The notes below the pieces were generated by a model, which did not search any database, was not told the DNA's origin, and saw only the letters and a list, made by a program, of their open reading frames with translations. Made by a program: the position numbers and the translations under genes. Source: Armatimonadota bacterium (GTDB taxonomy: Bacteria > Armatimonadota > HRBIN16). From it: a stretch of DNA of 64,000 nt. Location of the stretch: NCBI GenBank assembly GCA_026003195.1, contig BPGU01000002.1, positions 744,001-808,000 on the forward strand, given 5' to 3'. Position 1 is the first letter of the stretch. Every line of letters starts with the position of its first letter. Below, piece by piece: positions 8,138-16,476 of the stretch.

Positions 8138-8166
8138 TTCGAGCGGGGTTCCATCTCTGGTACAAT
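8138..8166 (+). promoter_or_regulatory. probable promoter of bcp
   Basis: TTCGAG (8138-8143), a 17-base spacer and TACAAT (8161-8166). Good -10, moderate -35. Transcription would begin about 25 bases before the bcp start codon. Confidence 0.45.
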
Positions 8167-8196
8167 ATGGCTGATAACTTTTACAGGAGGCTAACA

Positions 8197-8667
8197 ATGA
8201 GCGTGCGGGAAGGACAACCAGCCCCCGATTTTGCACTGCCGTCCACCGATGGCAGCGTCGTTCGCCTGTCAGACCTGCGAGGCAAGAAGGTGGTTCTTTA
8301 CTTCTATCCGAAGGATGATACGCCCGGGTGTACGAAGGAAGCCTGTTCGTTCCGGGATAATCTGGGCGTCCTGCAAAGTATGGGCGTAGTGGTTCTGGGA
8401 GTCAGTGCCGACAGTGTGGCGTCGCACCAGAAGTTCGCGCAAAAGTACGGTCTGAACTTCCCCTTGCTGGCGGATGAAGGGGCGCAGGTTGCCACGCTGT
8501 ACGGCGTATGGAAGGAGAAGAAGCAGTACGGCAGGACGTACATGGGCATCGAGCGCACCACGTTCCTGATCGATGAAGAAGGCGTCGTGCGCCGGATTTT
8601 CCCGAAAGTCAAAGTGGATGGTCACGTCGAAGAGGTGATAGAGGCGATTCGTTCTCTGGAGGCATAA
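8197..8667 (+). CDS. bcp: thioredoxin-dependent peroxiredoxin (Bcp/PrxQ)
   Basis: Peroxiredoxin of 156 residues, the same length as E. coli Bcp. It reduces hydrogen peroxide and organic peroxides using thioredoxin. The peroxidatic Cys45 and the resolving Cys50 are both present (DTPGCTKEACSFRD), as in the atypical two-Cys PrxQ group. The thioredoxin-fold signature FYPKD precedes them, and the late motif GIERTTFLID is also typical. The start at 8197 is chosen because AGGAGG lies 6 bases upstream; the in-frame ATG at 8167 has no such site. A second small exported protein follows 2 bases after the stop. Confidence 0.95.
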   Translation: MSVREGQPAPDFALPSTDGSVVRLSDLRGKKVVLYFYPKDDTPGCTKEACSFRDNLGVLQSMGVVVLGVSADSVASHQKFAQKYGLNFPLLADEGAQVATLYGVWKEKKQYGRTYMGIERTTFLIDEEGVVRRIFPKVKVDGHVEEVIEAIRSLEA

Positions 8668-8669
8668 CG

Positions 8670-9275
8670 ATGAGACACAACAGGGTCACAATAGCTCTTC
8701 TGCTGACGGCATGTCTGGTGCTGGCTGCACAGGCGCAAGCGCCAAAGGTTCCCGAATCGGTGCAAAAAGCCAACGAGGTGCTGACCGCGCTGGCAGATAT
8801 CGACATGCTGCTGGTATTCACCCCGCTCAAGCTGAGCAAGGAGCAAATCGGCAAAATCAAGCCGTTGCTAGAGCAGGCGCAAGCCGACCTGATGCGCATG
8901 GAGGAGCGCAACGCACAAGCTCTGCTGCAGATGCGTGAGGAGATACTGGCGGCACGCAACGAGGCACTGAAGGGCAAGACCCCTTCCGAAGAACTGCGCA
9001 AGAAACTGCGTGAGGCAGACAGCGCTGCCGTGCAGCTGCGCATGAAGACGGTGGATCAGGTGGTACGCACCCTCTGGGCGAAGCTGGAGGGCATCCTCTC
9101 AGACACGCAGAAGCAAAGCATGTATAACTGGTCGCGAGAGCAGATGCGCGCTGCACGCCGTCCAGATGTAGACAAAGTGAGCAAACAGGAACTGGGGCAA
9201 TTCTTCGCGCAGGAGGTGTTGCTCGCTCCCCGCACCCTGCCGTTGCTGGAGGAGCTGCAAAAGGTCGCTGAATGA
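8670..9275 (+). CDS. small exported helical protein, Spy/CpxP-like
   Basis: Protein of 201 residues with a clear signal peptide (hydrophobic residues ~7-20, cleavage after AQA). The mature part is almost entirely charged helix. Features such as LKLSKEQIGKIKPLLEQ and LWAKLEGILSDTQKQSM recall the LTXXQ pattern of Spy/CpxP-type proteins, like the protein on the other side of bcp. It starts 2 bases after bcp and overlaps the following MFS gene by 4 bases, so the three form one operon. The function is unknown; envelope stress is a guess from the context. Confidence 0.75.
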   Translation: MRHNRVTIALLLTACLVLAAQAQAPKVPESVQKANEVLTALADIDMLLVFTPLKLSKEQIGKIKPLLEQAQADLMRMEERNAQALLQMREEILAARNEALKGKTPSEELRKKLREADSAAVQLRMKTVDQVVRTLWAKLEGILSDTQKQSMYNWSREQMRAARRPDVDKVSKQELGQFFAQEVLLAPRTLPLLEELQKVAE

Positions 9276-10513
9276 GCCACCTCACTGCTGCTCCATCAGC
9301 CGTCCGGCGCAACATCATCGCTATCATCGGTGATGTGGCATTCTTCATGGTGGGGTTTTCATGCTTCGACCCCACTACTGTCATGCCACAGTTCCTGCGG
9401 GAGCTGGGAGCCTCTCCCCAACTCATCGGTCTGATTGTCGGCTTACGCTTGCTGGTGCTGTTTGCTCCGCAGCCCTACGTGGCGCATCGCGTTCATGGTA
9501 GAAGGCTGGTCAAACCTTTCCTCATCACTGCCTGCCTCATCGGCAGGTTGCCCATGTTCCTGCTGTTTTTGCTCACGTGGTTCTACGGTGAGAACCGCAT
9601 GCTCGTGCTGTGGGCGTTCGTTTTCTTTAACTTGCTGTTTGTGGCATCCGATGGGTTCAGCATCGTGCCGTGGACGGAGATTATCGGCAAGTCGGTGCCG
9701 GAAACGATACGCGGACGGTTCTTCGGGGCGATGCAGACCGTTTCCTCGCTGGCAGCGCTGATTGCGCCGGTGCTGGTCAGCAAGGTGTTGAGCCTGCGCT
9801 CGCTGGAGTTCCCCCAGAACTACGCCCTGCTCCTCTTGCTGATGGCGACCGGGTTACTTCTTTCGCTCCTCATGCTGTTGTTGATACACGAACCGGACAC
9901 TCCTCCGCAAGCGGACCCAGATCGTACCTTCTGGGAGCACCTTCGCCGCATTCCTGTCCTCTGGCGTGATGACCCCGCCTTGCGCTGGGTGCTCACCACG
10001 CAGTTTCTGCTGGCAGGCGGAGGTGTAGCCTCCAGTTTCTACGTGCTGTATGCGCGAGAGCGGTTCGGTTTGCCCGAATCGTACGTGGCGATTTACCTGA
10101 CAGCACAGACGGCAGGCGCGGTCATCACCGGACCGCTCTGGGGGTGGATGGCAGACCGCTTCGGCGCGGTGCGTGCTCTGCAGGTGGTGGTATCGCTTGC
10201 GCTGGTTCCGCCTCTGGCGGCTCTGGTCATGCCGGTTGCGTGGGGGTTCGTGCTGGTGTTTGGCTGTCTGGGTGCGCTGGGATGGAGCCTGTGGAACGCC
10301 TTCACCAACGCCATTCTTTCCATCGCGCCACCTGCCGAGCGACCGACATATATTGCCCTGCAGAACTTCATGAACCTGCCCGCTGCTACCGCGCCCTTTA
10401 TCGGTGGGCTGATTGTGAGCTGGGCTGGTTACCCGGCGGCGTTTGTTACCACTGCGGTGATGGTAGCTCTGGGCGCATGGAGCGCACGCCGAATACCGTC
10501 AAAGAGCTGTTGA
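9272..10513 (+). CDS. MFS transporter
   Basis: Integral membrane protein of 413 residues with about 12 hydrophobic helices and the major facilitator signature between helices 2 and 3 (RLLVLFAPQPYVAHRVHGRR), repeated after helix 8 as WGWMADRFGAVRAL. Charged loops such as TFWEHLRRIPVLWRDD form the central cytoplasmic linker. Substrate cannot be deduced. The ATG overlaps the stop of the upstream exported protein (ATGA), so translation is probably coupled. The promoter of the next gene overlaps its stop codon. Confidence 0.9.
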   Translation: MSHLTAAPSAVRRNIIAIIGDVAFFMVGFSCFDPTTVMPQFLRELGASPQLIGLIVGLRLLVLFAPQPYVAHRVHGRRLVKPFLITACLIGRLPMFLLFLLTWFYGENRMLVLWAFVFFNLLFVASDGFSIVPWTEIIGKSVPETIRGRFFGAMQTVSSLAALIAPVLVSKVLSLRSLEFPQNYALLLLLMATGLLLSLLMLLLIHEPDTPPQADPDRTFWEHLRRIPVLWRDDPALRWVLTTQFLLAGGGVASSFYVLYARERFGLPESYVAIYLTAQTAGAVITGPLWGWMADRFGAVRALQVVVSLALVPPLAALVMPVAWGFVLVFGCLGALGWSLWNAFTNAILSIAPPAERPTYIALQNFMNLPAATAPFIGGLIVSWAGYPAAFVTTAVMVALGAWSARRIPSKSC

Positions 10514-10538
10514 CAGCCATGCTCTGGTGTTGTAGGAT
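10510..10538 (+). promoter_or_regulatory. promoter of the DUF5916 gene
   Basis: Consensus TTGACA (10510-10515), a 17-base spacer and TAGGAT (10533-10538). The -35 box overlaps the MFS stop codon; the start codon of the next gene is about 40 bases downstream of the -10 box. Confidence 0.65.
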
Positions 10539-10580
10539 ACTTCGCAGAGCCGCAAATCATAACCAGAGGTTCAGATAAAG

Positions 10581-12614
10581 GTGAACCCGGTTCGCAAGAA
10601 AGCGTTACTCTGGAATTGTCTGCTGATTCTCAAGGGGGTACTGATTCTCGGCGGGCTGGCAGCAGCGGGAGGAAAGAGCACCGAACCTGGTATCGTCGTC
10701 ATACCAGCACAACAGCTGCCGCGCTCACCTGCCATCGACGGCGTTCTCTCCCCCGGGGAATGGGATGGTGCAACACGAATCGCCCCCTTCTGGTATTTGA
10801 AAGAACAGCGCGAAGCTGACTTTCCCACTGCTGCCTTCCTCGCCTACACCTCTGAAGGGATTTACGCTGCCTTTGACTGTCACGACCCCGAGCCGGAGCG
10901 GATTCAGGCACAGGAAGTTCGCCGAAACGCCGACCTCTCGAAGGATGACTACGTGGAACTGCTGGTGGAACCCACCGGACAGGACATCGAACCCTATCTC
11001 TTCCGTGTCAATCCGCTTGGTACGCAGTTTGACCAGATACCCGGTGGCAGCGCGAGCAACGTGCAGTGGCGCGGTGACTGGAAAGCAGCGGCGGCTCGCC
11101 ACGAGCGCGGCTGGAGCGTGGAGATGTTCATCCCGTTTCGGATGTTGCGCATCCCTCGAGGTCAGCGGGAGTTTGGCGTTATTCTTTCCCGATACGTACC
11201 TCGCCGGAGCGTCATCTACCACTACCCGAACATGGGCGTTGCCTACGATGTGCTCAAGCGCGCCCGATGGCAGGGGATACAGGCTCCAGAAGTGTTGCCA
11301 CCGCCTGTTATCCTGCCTTATACGCAGCTGGACAGCACCTCAGGAAGCACCGAGTGGCGCAGTGGGCTGGACGTGAAACTCACCTTGCGCGGAGGGATTA
11401 CCAGCCTCCTGACGCTCAATCCCGATTTCAAGAACATCGCGCGGGAGGTGGACAGCGTCTCCTTCAGCTACGTGCCGCGCATCGTGCCGGAGACACGCCC
11501 TTTCTTCATTGAGGGAGACGCTTTCTTTCCCGATACCACCCTCTTCTACAGCGGAAACCTGCAGATGGTGGACGCCGCACTGAAGTCCTTCGGCGCGGTA
11601 GGCAGGTGGAGCTACGGTGCGCTCGCCACTACAGGCGGCGAACAGCGAGCGCTTGTCGGACGGATAGGCTATCAGATCACCGACCGCTCGCGCACGGAGG
11701 TGCAATTCGTGCGGGATGACCGCCCGGGGGTACACGCCACCGCCATCGGCGCAGGAGCGGTTGCCTTTCCCGCTTTTCGGGACGGCTATGCAGCCCTCAG
11801 CGCGCTATACTTCCGCACCTCTGGGCAAAACATGCCCGTCGGCGAGAAGATAGCTCTCAGCGTCTGGCGATACCGAGGGGATGGGCGCATTAGCTTCGGC
11901 GGACGGATACAGCAGATTTCCCGTGCTTTTCACCCCACGCTGGGCTATGCGCCAGAAGTGGGCTTTCGAGGTTACGATGCATCTGTTCTCTACGAAAACC
12001 ACTGGCAGAATCGCCCACTCCAGGAGCTTATCGCCAGCATCTCTGTTCTTCAACGATGGAAACTGGACGGAGGAGTATTCGACGAAGCCGTCGGCGTATG
12101 GGGTTCCGCCGTGCTACGCAACGACATCGCTCTCTCGGTGTTTGGGCAGCTGTACCATCGCCCGCCCTATCGCGACCGCATGCTGCAGTGCAGCACGTCG
12201 TGGAACTACCGCAAGCTGTACAATTCCGGCGGCGTGATGGTGTCCTTCGGCAAGGAGGCAGGTGGAGATAGCCTCTTCTGGCGATTTACGCAGGGTATCC
12301 CCTTCACCAGCCGACTGCGCCTGAAGGTGGAGTACGAACGAAGCCAGATCCTTTACCACGACCCCGGCACACCCGACCGCAACCTACACCAGATCATCGC
12401 CACACTGAACTACGACATCGACGCCGAACGCAGTATCGGCGGACGCTATATTGGCAGAGGCAGCCGGTTCGGAAGTTTCGAGGAGATAGACACGTTCTAC
12501 CTGACCTATCGCCAGCAGGTGCGTCGTGGCACAGACATCTTCCTCATCTTCGGCGACCCCAACGCCTCCAGCACGCAGACACGCTTCGCGGTGAAGGTGA
12601 TGACGCCGTGGTAA
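10581..12614 (+). CDS. DUF5916 protein with N-terminal CBM9-like domain
   Basis: Exported protein of 677 residues starting at GTG. After a signal peptide (hydrophobic ~10-28), residues ~45-215 match a CBM9-like sugar-binding domain (IDGVLSPGEWDGATRI ... YVELLVEPTG ... VEMFIPFRML). The rest matches DUF5916, including its signature RPFFIEGDAFF, and has alternating strands ending in a terminal aromatic-rich segment (MTPW), as in an outer-membrane beta-barrel. DUF5916 proteins are common in Bacteroidota and related diderms; their role is not established. It has its own promoter, and its end overlaps rsmI by 7 bases. Confidence 0.85.
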   Translation: MNPVRKKALLWNCLLILKGVLILGGLAAAGGKSTEPGIVVIPAQQLPRSPAIDGVLSPGEWDGATRIAPFWYLKEQREADFPTAAFLAYTSEGIYAAFDCHDPEPERIQAQEVRRNADLSKDDYVELLVEPTGQDIEPYLFRVNPLGTQFDQIPGGSASNVQWRGDWKAAAARHERGWSVEMFIPFRMLRIPRGQREFGVILSRYVPRRSVIYHYPNMGVAYDVLKRARWQGIQAPEVLPPPVILPYTQLDSTSGSTEWRSGLDVKLTLRGGITSLLTLNPDFKNIAREVDSVSFSYVPRIVPETRPFFIEGDAFFPDTTLFYSGNLQMVDAALKSFGAVGRWSYGALATTGGEQRALVGRIGYQITDRSRTEVQFVRDDRPGVHATAIGAGAVAFPAFRDGYAALSALYFRTSGQNMPVGEKIALSVWRYRGDGRISFGGRIQQISRAFHPTLGYAPEVGFRGYDASVLYENHWQNRPLQELIASISVLQRWKLDGGVFDEAVGVWGSAVLRNDIALSVFGQLYHRPPYRDRMLQCSTSWNYRKLYNSGGVMVSFGKEAGGDSLFWRFTQGIPFTSRLRLKVEYERSQILYHDPGTPDRNLHQIIATLNYDIDAERSIGGRYIGRGSRFGSFEEIDTFYLTYRQQVRRGTDIFLIFGDPNASSTQTRFAVKVMTPW

Positions 12615-13453
12615 GCGCCGCGGGCACACTGTATGTGGTGGCAACGCCCATCGGCAACCTGGAGGATATTACCCTGCGTGCTTTGAGTGTGCTGCGTGAG
12701 GTGAACCTTATCGCAGCGGAAGATACCCGTGTCACGCGCAAACTGCTGAGCCATTACGATATCCATACTCCCCTTACCAGCCTGCACGAGTACTCACCCC
12801 CTGCCAAAATCGAGCAGCTGGTGCAACGGCTGCTGGCGGGAGAGAGCATCGCACTGGTCACCGATGCGGGCACGCCCACGCTCAGCGACCCGGGCAGCGC
12901 ATTGATACACCGCGCCCGTGGAGCAGGAATACGGGTGGTTTGCGTGCCCGGTGCGTCTGCGGTGACAGCAGCAGTAAGCATCGCGGGATTGGCGGAAGGG
13001 CGTTTCGCATTCGACGGCTTCCCCCCGCGCCAGGCGAAGGAACGGCGTGCGTATCTGCAGACACTGGCAAATGAGCGCAGGGCGGTGGTATGGTTCGAGG
13101 CGCCTCACCGGTTGTGCAGCTTGCTTCGGGATGTGCTGGAGGTACTGGGCGACCGTGAGCTGTTCATCGCTCGTGAGCTGACCAAGCAGTTTGAAGAGAC
13201 GCGCTTCGCCAGAGTGAGTGAATGGCTGGCACACTTTGAACAAACTCCCCCTCGCGGCGAGTTCACCCTGGTTCTCCTTCCGCAGGAAGAGAAACCCATC
13301 TGCTCTACCGAGGAGCCTCTGCAGATAGTGCAGCAGATGGTCAACCAGGGCATGAGCGAGAAGGAGGCTCTGAGGGAAGCGGCAAAGCGCTGCGGCGTAC
13401 CTCGCAGGGAACTGTATGCCCGCTGGGTGGAGTGGAAAGGCGGGAAGTCATAG
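12608..13453 (+). CDS. rsmI: 16S rRNA 2'-O-ribose C1402 methyltransferase RsmI
   Basis: Methyltransferase of 281 residues of the tetrapyrrole-methylase fold. RsmI methylates the 2'-O of cytidine 1402 in 16S rRNA, tuning decoding in the P site. Family motifs are clear: LYVVATPIGNLEDIT near the N-terminus, AEDTRVTRKLL, VTDAGTPTLSDPG and PGASAVTAAVSIAGL. Length is that of typical RsmI. The start is GTG, overlapping the upstream gene by 7 bases, so the gene relies on the upstream promoter or an internal one. Confidence 0.95.
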   Translation: MVSAAGTLYVVATPIGNLEDITLRALSVLREVNLIAAEDTRVTRKLLSHYDIHTPLTSLHEYSPPAKIEQLVQRLLAGESIALVTDAGTPTLSDPGSALIHRARGAGIRVVCVPGASAVTAAVSIAGLAEGRFAFDGFPPRQAKERRAYLQTLANERRAVVWFEAPHRLCSLLRDVLEVLGDRELFIARELTKQFEETRFARVSEWLAHFEQTPPRGEFTLVLLPQEEKPICSTEEPLQIVQQMVNQGMSEKEALREAAKRCGVPRRELYARWVEWKGGKS

Positions 13454-13543
13454 TTCCGCAAAGTTGGCGAGATGCCTGAAAGGAAACCTGCCCCCCATGG
13501 CGAACATATTCCCGATATCCCCAACAAAGGAGGCAATCTCCCC

Positions 13544-14365
13544 ATGAAAATCGGCGTCAATCGATGGACGATGCCCGGTGACTGGTCGTTTGAGCAATGC
13601 CTCAAAGCGGCGAAGGAAGCTGGGTTCGACAGCATCGAGTTCAATATGGCGGAAGACGGCGTGCTGGGCTTCGAGGCAAAGGAGTCCGAGGTGCGCCAGA
13701 TTGCGGAGATGGCTCAGCGCATCGGCGTGGAGTTATCCAGCCTTTCCACCGGCTTGGGGTGGCAGTATCCGCTGACCAGCCCCGACCCTGCGGTGCGCGA
13801 GAAAGGCATGGCAGCCATCCGCAAGCAGTTGCAGATTGCCAGCTGGCTGGGTGTGGACACCATTCTGGTTGTGCCCGGTGTAGTCAACGAACAAACCGCT
13901 TACGATGAGGCGTACGAACGCGCTCACAAAGCATTGCGCGAACTGCTCCCCGATGCAGAGCGACTGGGTGTGCGCATCGGCGTAGAGAACGTGTGGAACA
14001 AGTTCCTTCTCAGCCCGCTGGAAATGCGCCAGTTTGTGGACGAGCTGGGTAGCCCCTATGCAGGCGTCTATTTCGACGCCGGCAACGTGCTGGTGATGGG
14101 CTATCCGGAACAGTGGATACGCATTCTTGGCAAACGCATCTATCGCGTGCACGTGAAAGATTTTAAGACACACATTGGCAACATCACGGGCTTCTGCAAT
14201 CCCCTGCAGGGCAACGTGCCCTGGGCGAAGGTCAACGACGCGCTCCGGCAGGTAGGCTACGACAGCTACATCACCGCCGAAGTGGAGGGGTATCCGAACT
14301 ATCCCGAGCTGGGCTTGAAGCATATTGCCGAGAGCCTGAAGGCTGTTTTCAAGTCACACTCATGA
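13544..14365 (+). CDS. TIM-barrel sugar isomerase/epimerase
   Basis: Protein of 273 residues of the xylose-isomerase-like TIM barrel family. The metal ligands expected in the family can be read: Glu in GVENVWN, Asp in YFDAGN, His in YRVHVKD and Glu in AEVEGY. Such enzymes isomerise or epimerise sugars or sugar-like substrates (for example hydroxypyruvate, inosose, tagatose); the substrate is not determined. The start at 13544 has AAAGGAGG 10 bases upstream; an upstream in-frame ATG (13472) adds a non-conserved Pro-rich stretch. The next gene, an oxidoreductase, starts 12 bases later with GAGGAGGTG, so the two are co-transcribed. Confidence 0.88.
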   Translation: MKIGVNRWTMPGDWSFEQCLKAAKEAGFDSIEFNMAEDGVLGFEAKESEVRQIAEMAQRIGVELSSLSTGLGWQYPLTSPDPAVREKGMAAIRKQLQIASWLGVDTILVVPGVVNEQTAYDEAYERAHKALRELLPDAERLGVRIGVENVWNKFLLSPLEMRQFVDELGSPYAGVYFDAGNVLVMGYPEQWIRILGKRIYRVHVKDFKTHIGNITGFCNPLQGNVPWAKVNDALRQVGYDSYITAEVEGYPNYPELGLKHIAESLKAVFKSHS

Positions 14366-14377
14366 GGAGGTGAAACG

Positions 14378-15370
14378 ATGCTGCGAGTGGGTATCGTGGG
14401 CGTAGGCACAATGGGACGCACCCACGCGTCCGCCTACACGAAACTGCCCAACACCCAGCTGGTGGGTTTCTATGATGCCATTTCGGATGCTGCCCGGCGG
14501 GTGGCATCTCAGTTTGGTGTGCAGGCGTTCGACAGCTACGAAGCCATGCTGGAACAGGTGGATATGGTGGACATCTGCACCCCTACCCCTACCCATCTGT
14601 CACTGGTGCTTCAGGCGGCGAGCGCGGGCAAGCATATCCTGTGTGAGAAGCCACTGGGACGCACGCTGGAGCAGTGCGAGCAAATGATCGACGCCGCTCA
14701 CAAAGCGGGCGTGACGCTGATGCCTGCACAGGTACTGCGCTTCTTCCCCGAGTTCAAACAGGCACACGACCTGGTGCTGGCGGGCGCAGTGGGCAAACCG
14801 GCGGCGATTCGCACCCGACGCGGCGGACCCTATCCCCGTGCTGCCAATAACTGGTACGCCGACTTTGAACAGAGCGGCGGTCCGATTCTGGATATGGTCA
14901 TCCATGACTTCGACTGGCTGCGCTGGACGTTCGGCGAGGTAGAGCGTGTGTTCGCCAAGGCACTGACCTTCAAGAAGATCAACTATGTCGACTACGCGCT
15001 CATCACCCTGCGCCTGAAGAGCGGCGCCATCGCGCACGTGGAGGCGAACTGGGCAGACCCCAGTGGCTTCAAGGTGGACTTCGAAATCGCGGGCGACGCG
15101 GGCATGATTGCCTTCGACAGCCGCTTTGCAATGCCGTTGACGGTGGCGAAACAGGAGGCAGGCGGCGGAGGCGGGGGCGTGGCTGTGCCCGAGAGTCCTC
15201 TGGCGGAAGACCCTTACATGCTGGAGATAAAGCACTTCGTGGACAGCGTGCAGGCAGGACAACAACCGTCTATCACCGCCGAGGACGGCATGAAGGCAGT
15301 GGAGATTGCGCTCGCCGCGATAGAGAGCGCACGCACTGGCAAGGTGATTCGGCTGGGAGGAGGTGCTTGA
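14378..15370 (+). CDS. Gfo/Idh/MocA oxidoreductase
   Basis: NAD(P)-dependent oxidoreductase of 330 residues. N-terminal Rossmann fold with GIVGVGTMGRTHA; the conserved EKP motif is in LCEKPLGRTLEQ; the C-terminal alpha/beta domain includes GGPILDMVIHDFDWLRW, with the usual catalytic His-Asp pair. Family members oxidise or reduce sugars, inositols or glycosides, often paired with TIM-barrel isomerases as here. The Gly-rich run AGGGGGGVA at ~265 is a loop. It lies between the isomerase and a second oxidoreductase in one operon. Confidence 0.92.
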   Translation: MLRVGIVGVGTMGRTHASAYTKLPNTQLVGFYDAISDAARRVASQFGVQAFDSYEAMLEQVDMVDICTPTPTHLSLVLQAASAGKHILCEKPLGRTLEQCEQMIDAAHKAGVTLMPAQVLRFFPEFKQAHDLVLAGAVGKPAAIRTRRGGPYPRAANNWYADFEQSGGPILDMVIHDFDWLRWTFGEVERVFAKALTFKKINYVDYALITLRLKSGAIAHVEANWADPSGFKVDFEIAGDAGMIAFDSRFAMPLTVAKQEAGGGGGGVAVPESPLAEDPYMLEIKHFVDSVQAGQQPSITAEDGMKAVEIALAAIESARTGKVIRLGGGA

Positions 15371-15371
15371 G

Positions 15372-16373
15372 ATGGCGGTACGAATCGGCATGATGAGCTT
15401 TGCGCACATGCACGCCTACTCCTACGCACACTGCGTGAAGCAGCTGGAGGCGGAAGGCAAGGCGCAGCTGGTGGGTGTGGCGGACGATGACCCGCAGCGC
15501 GGACAGCAGGTCGCACAACAGTACAGCACACGCTTCTACGACAGCTATGAGGCGTTGCTTCAGGCGGGCATCGACGCGGTCATCGTATGCCCGGAAAACA
15601 TCAAGCACCGTCCGCTGACCGAGATGGCGGCGAAAGCGGGCAAACATGTGCTGTGCGAGAAGCCCCTCGCCACCAACAAAGCCGACGGCAGGGCGATGAT
15701 TGAAGTCTGCAAGGCAAACAGCGTACAGCTGATGACCGCTTTCCCTTGCCGCTTCAGTCCCTCATACATCCGCCTGAAGCAAATGGTGGAGTCCGGCGAG
15801 CTGGGCGAGGTGCTTGCCATCCGGGGCACCAACCGCGGGCGCAATCCCGGGGGATGGTTTATCGTGCCCGAGCTCTCCGGCGGTGGCGCGGTGATCGACC
15901 ACACGGTGCATGTCACCGACCTCTGCCGGGACCTGCTCAAGAGCGAGGTGGTGGAGGTGTACGCCGAGATCGGCAACGGCTTCTGCCATGGTGACTTCGA
16001 CGACACGGGCATGCTCACGCTCACCTTCGCCAACGATGTGTTCGCCACACTGGACTCGTCGTGGTCCCGTCCGAAGGTGTTCCCCACCTGGGGCGACGTG
16101 ACCCTGCAGGTGGTGGGCACAAAAGGTCTGGTATATATGGACATGTTCGCCCAGAACTCTACACTGTACGATGACCGCAACATGCGCATCACGCTGGAGC
16201 ACTGGGGTTCCAGCATCGACTACGGTCTGGTCAGCGCATTTGTAGAGAGCGTGGCGACGGGCAAACCCGTGCCGATTACCGGCGAGGATGGTCTGGCGGC
16301 GGCGGAGGTCGCGTTCGCGGCGTATGAGTCCGCAAAGCGCGGCGAGCCGGTGAGGCTACCTCTGCCGGAATAA
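15372..16373 (+). CDS. Gfo/Idh/MocA oxidoreductase
   Basis: Oxidoreductase of 333 residues, paralogous to the previous gene. Instead of the usual GxGxxG at the N-terminus it reads RIGMMSFAHMHAYSYA, a variant seen in a subset of the family. EKP is present (LCEKPLATNKADG), and the C-terminal domain has the motif GGGAVIDHTVHVTDLCRDLL. The ATG at 15372 is chosen, with GGAGGAGGT 6 bases before it, one base after the upstream stop. Together with its paralogue and the isomerase it may carry out a transient keto-sugar pathway on a glycoside; that is inference. Confidence 0.9.
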   Translation: MAVRIGMMSFAHMHAYSYAHCVKQLEAEGKAQLVGVADDDPQRGQQVAQQYSTRFYDSYEALLQAGIDAVIVCPENIKHRPLTEMAAKAGKHVLCEKPLATNKADGRAMIEVCKANSVQLMTAFPCRFSPSYIRLKQMVESGELGEVLAIRGTNRGRNPGGWFIVPELSGGGAVIDHTVHVTDLCRDLLKSEVVEVYAEIGNGFCHGDFDDTGMLTLTFANDVFATLDSSWSRPKVFPTWGDVTLQVVGTKGLVYMDMFAQNSTLYDDRNMRITLEHWGSSIDYGLVSAFVESVATGKPVPITGEDGLAAAEVAFAAYESAKRGEPVRLPLPE

Positions 16374-16394
16374 CCCTGTTCTTCTTGTCCCCTT

Positions 16395-16421
16395 CCCCCT
16401 TCTCCTTTGGGGAGAAGGGGG
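16395..16421. repeat. palindromic intergenic repeat
   Basis: Left arm 16395-16405 (CCCCCTTCTCC) pairs perfectly with 16411-16421; the loop has 5 bases. The flanks are also C- and T-rich. There is no T tract, so it is more like an interspersed palindromic repeat than a terminator. A related C/T-rich hairpin occurs at 43949-43971. Confidence 0.6.
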
Positions 16422-16476
16422 AGATGCTCTTCTCAGGAGGGCGGGATAAGGGATAGTCAACGCAAAGGAGCCAGTC

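Noticed and set aside
7203-8174. Open frame of 323 codons overlapping tRNA-Glu
   Set aside because: It runs through the tRNA and opposite the LTXXQ-like gene; it is an artefact of the repetitive Gln codons.
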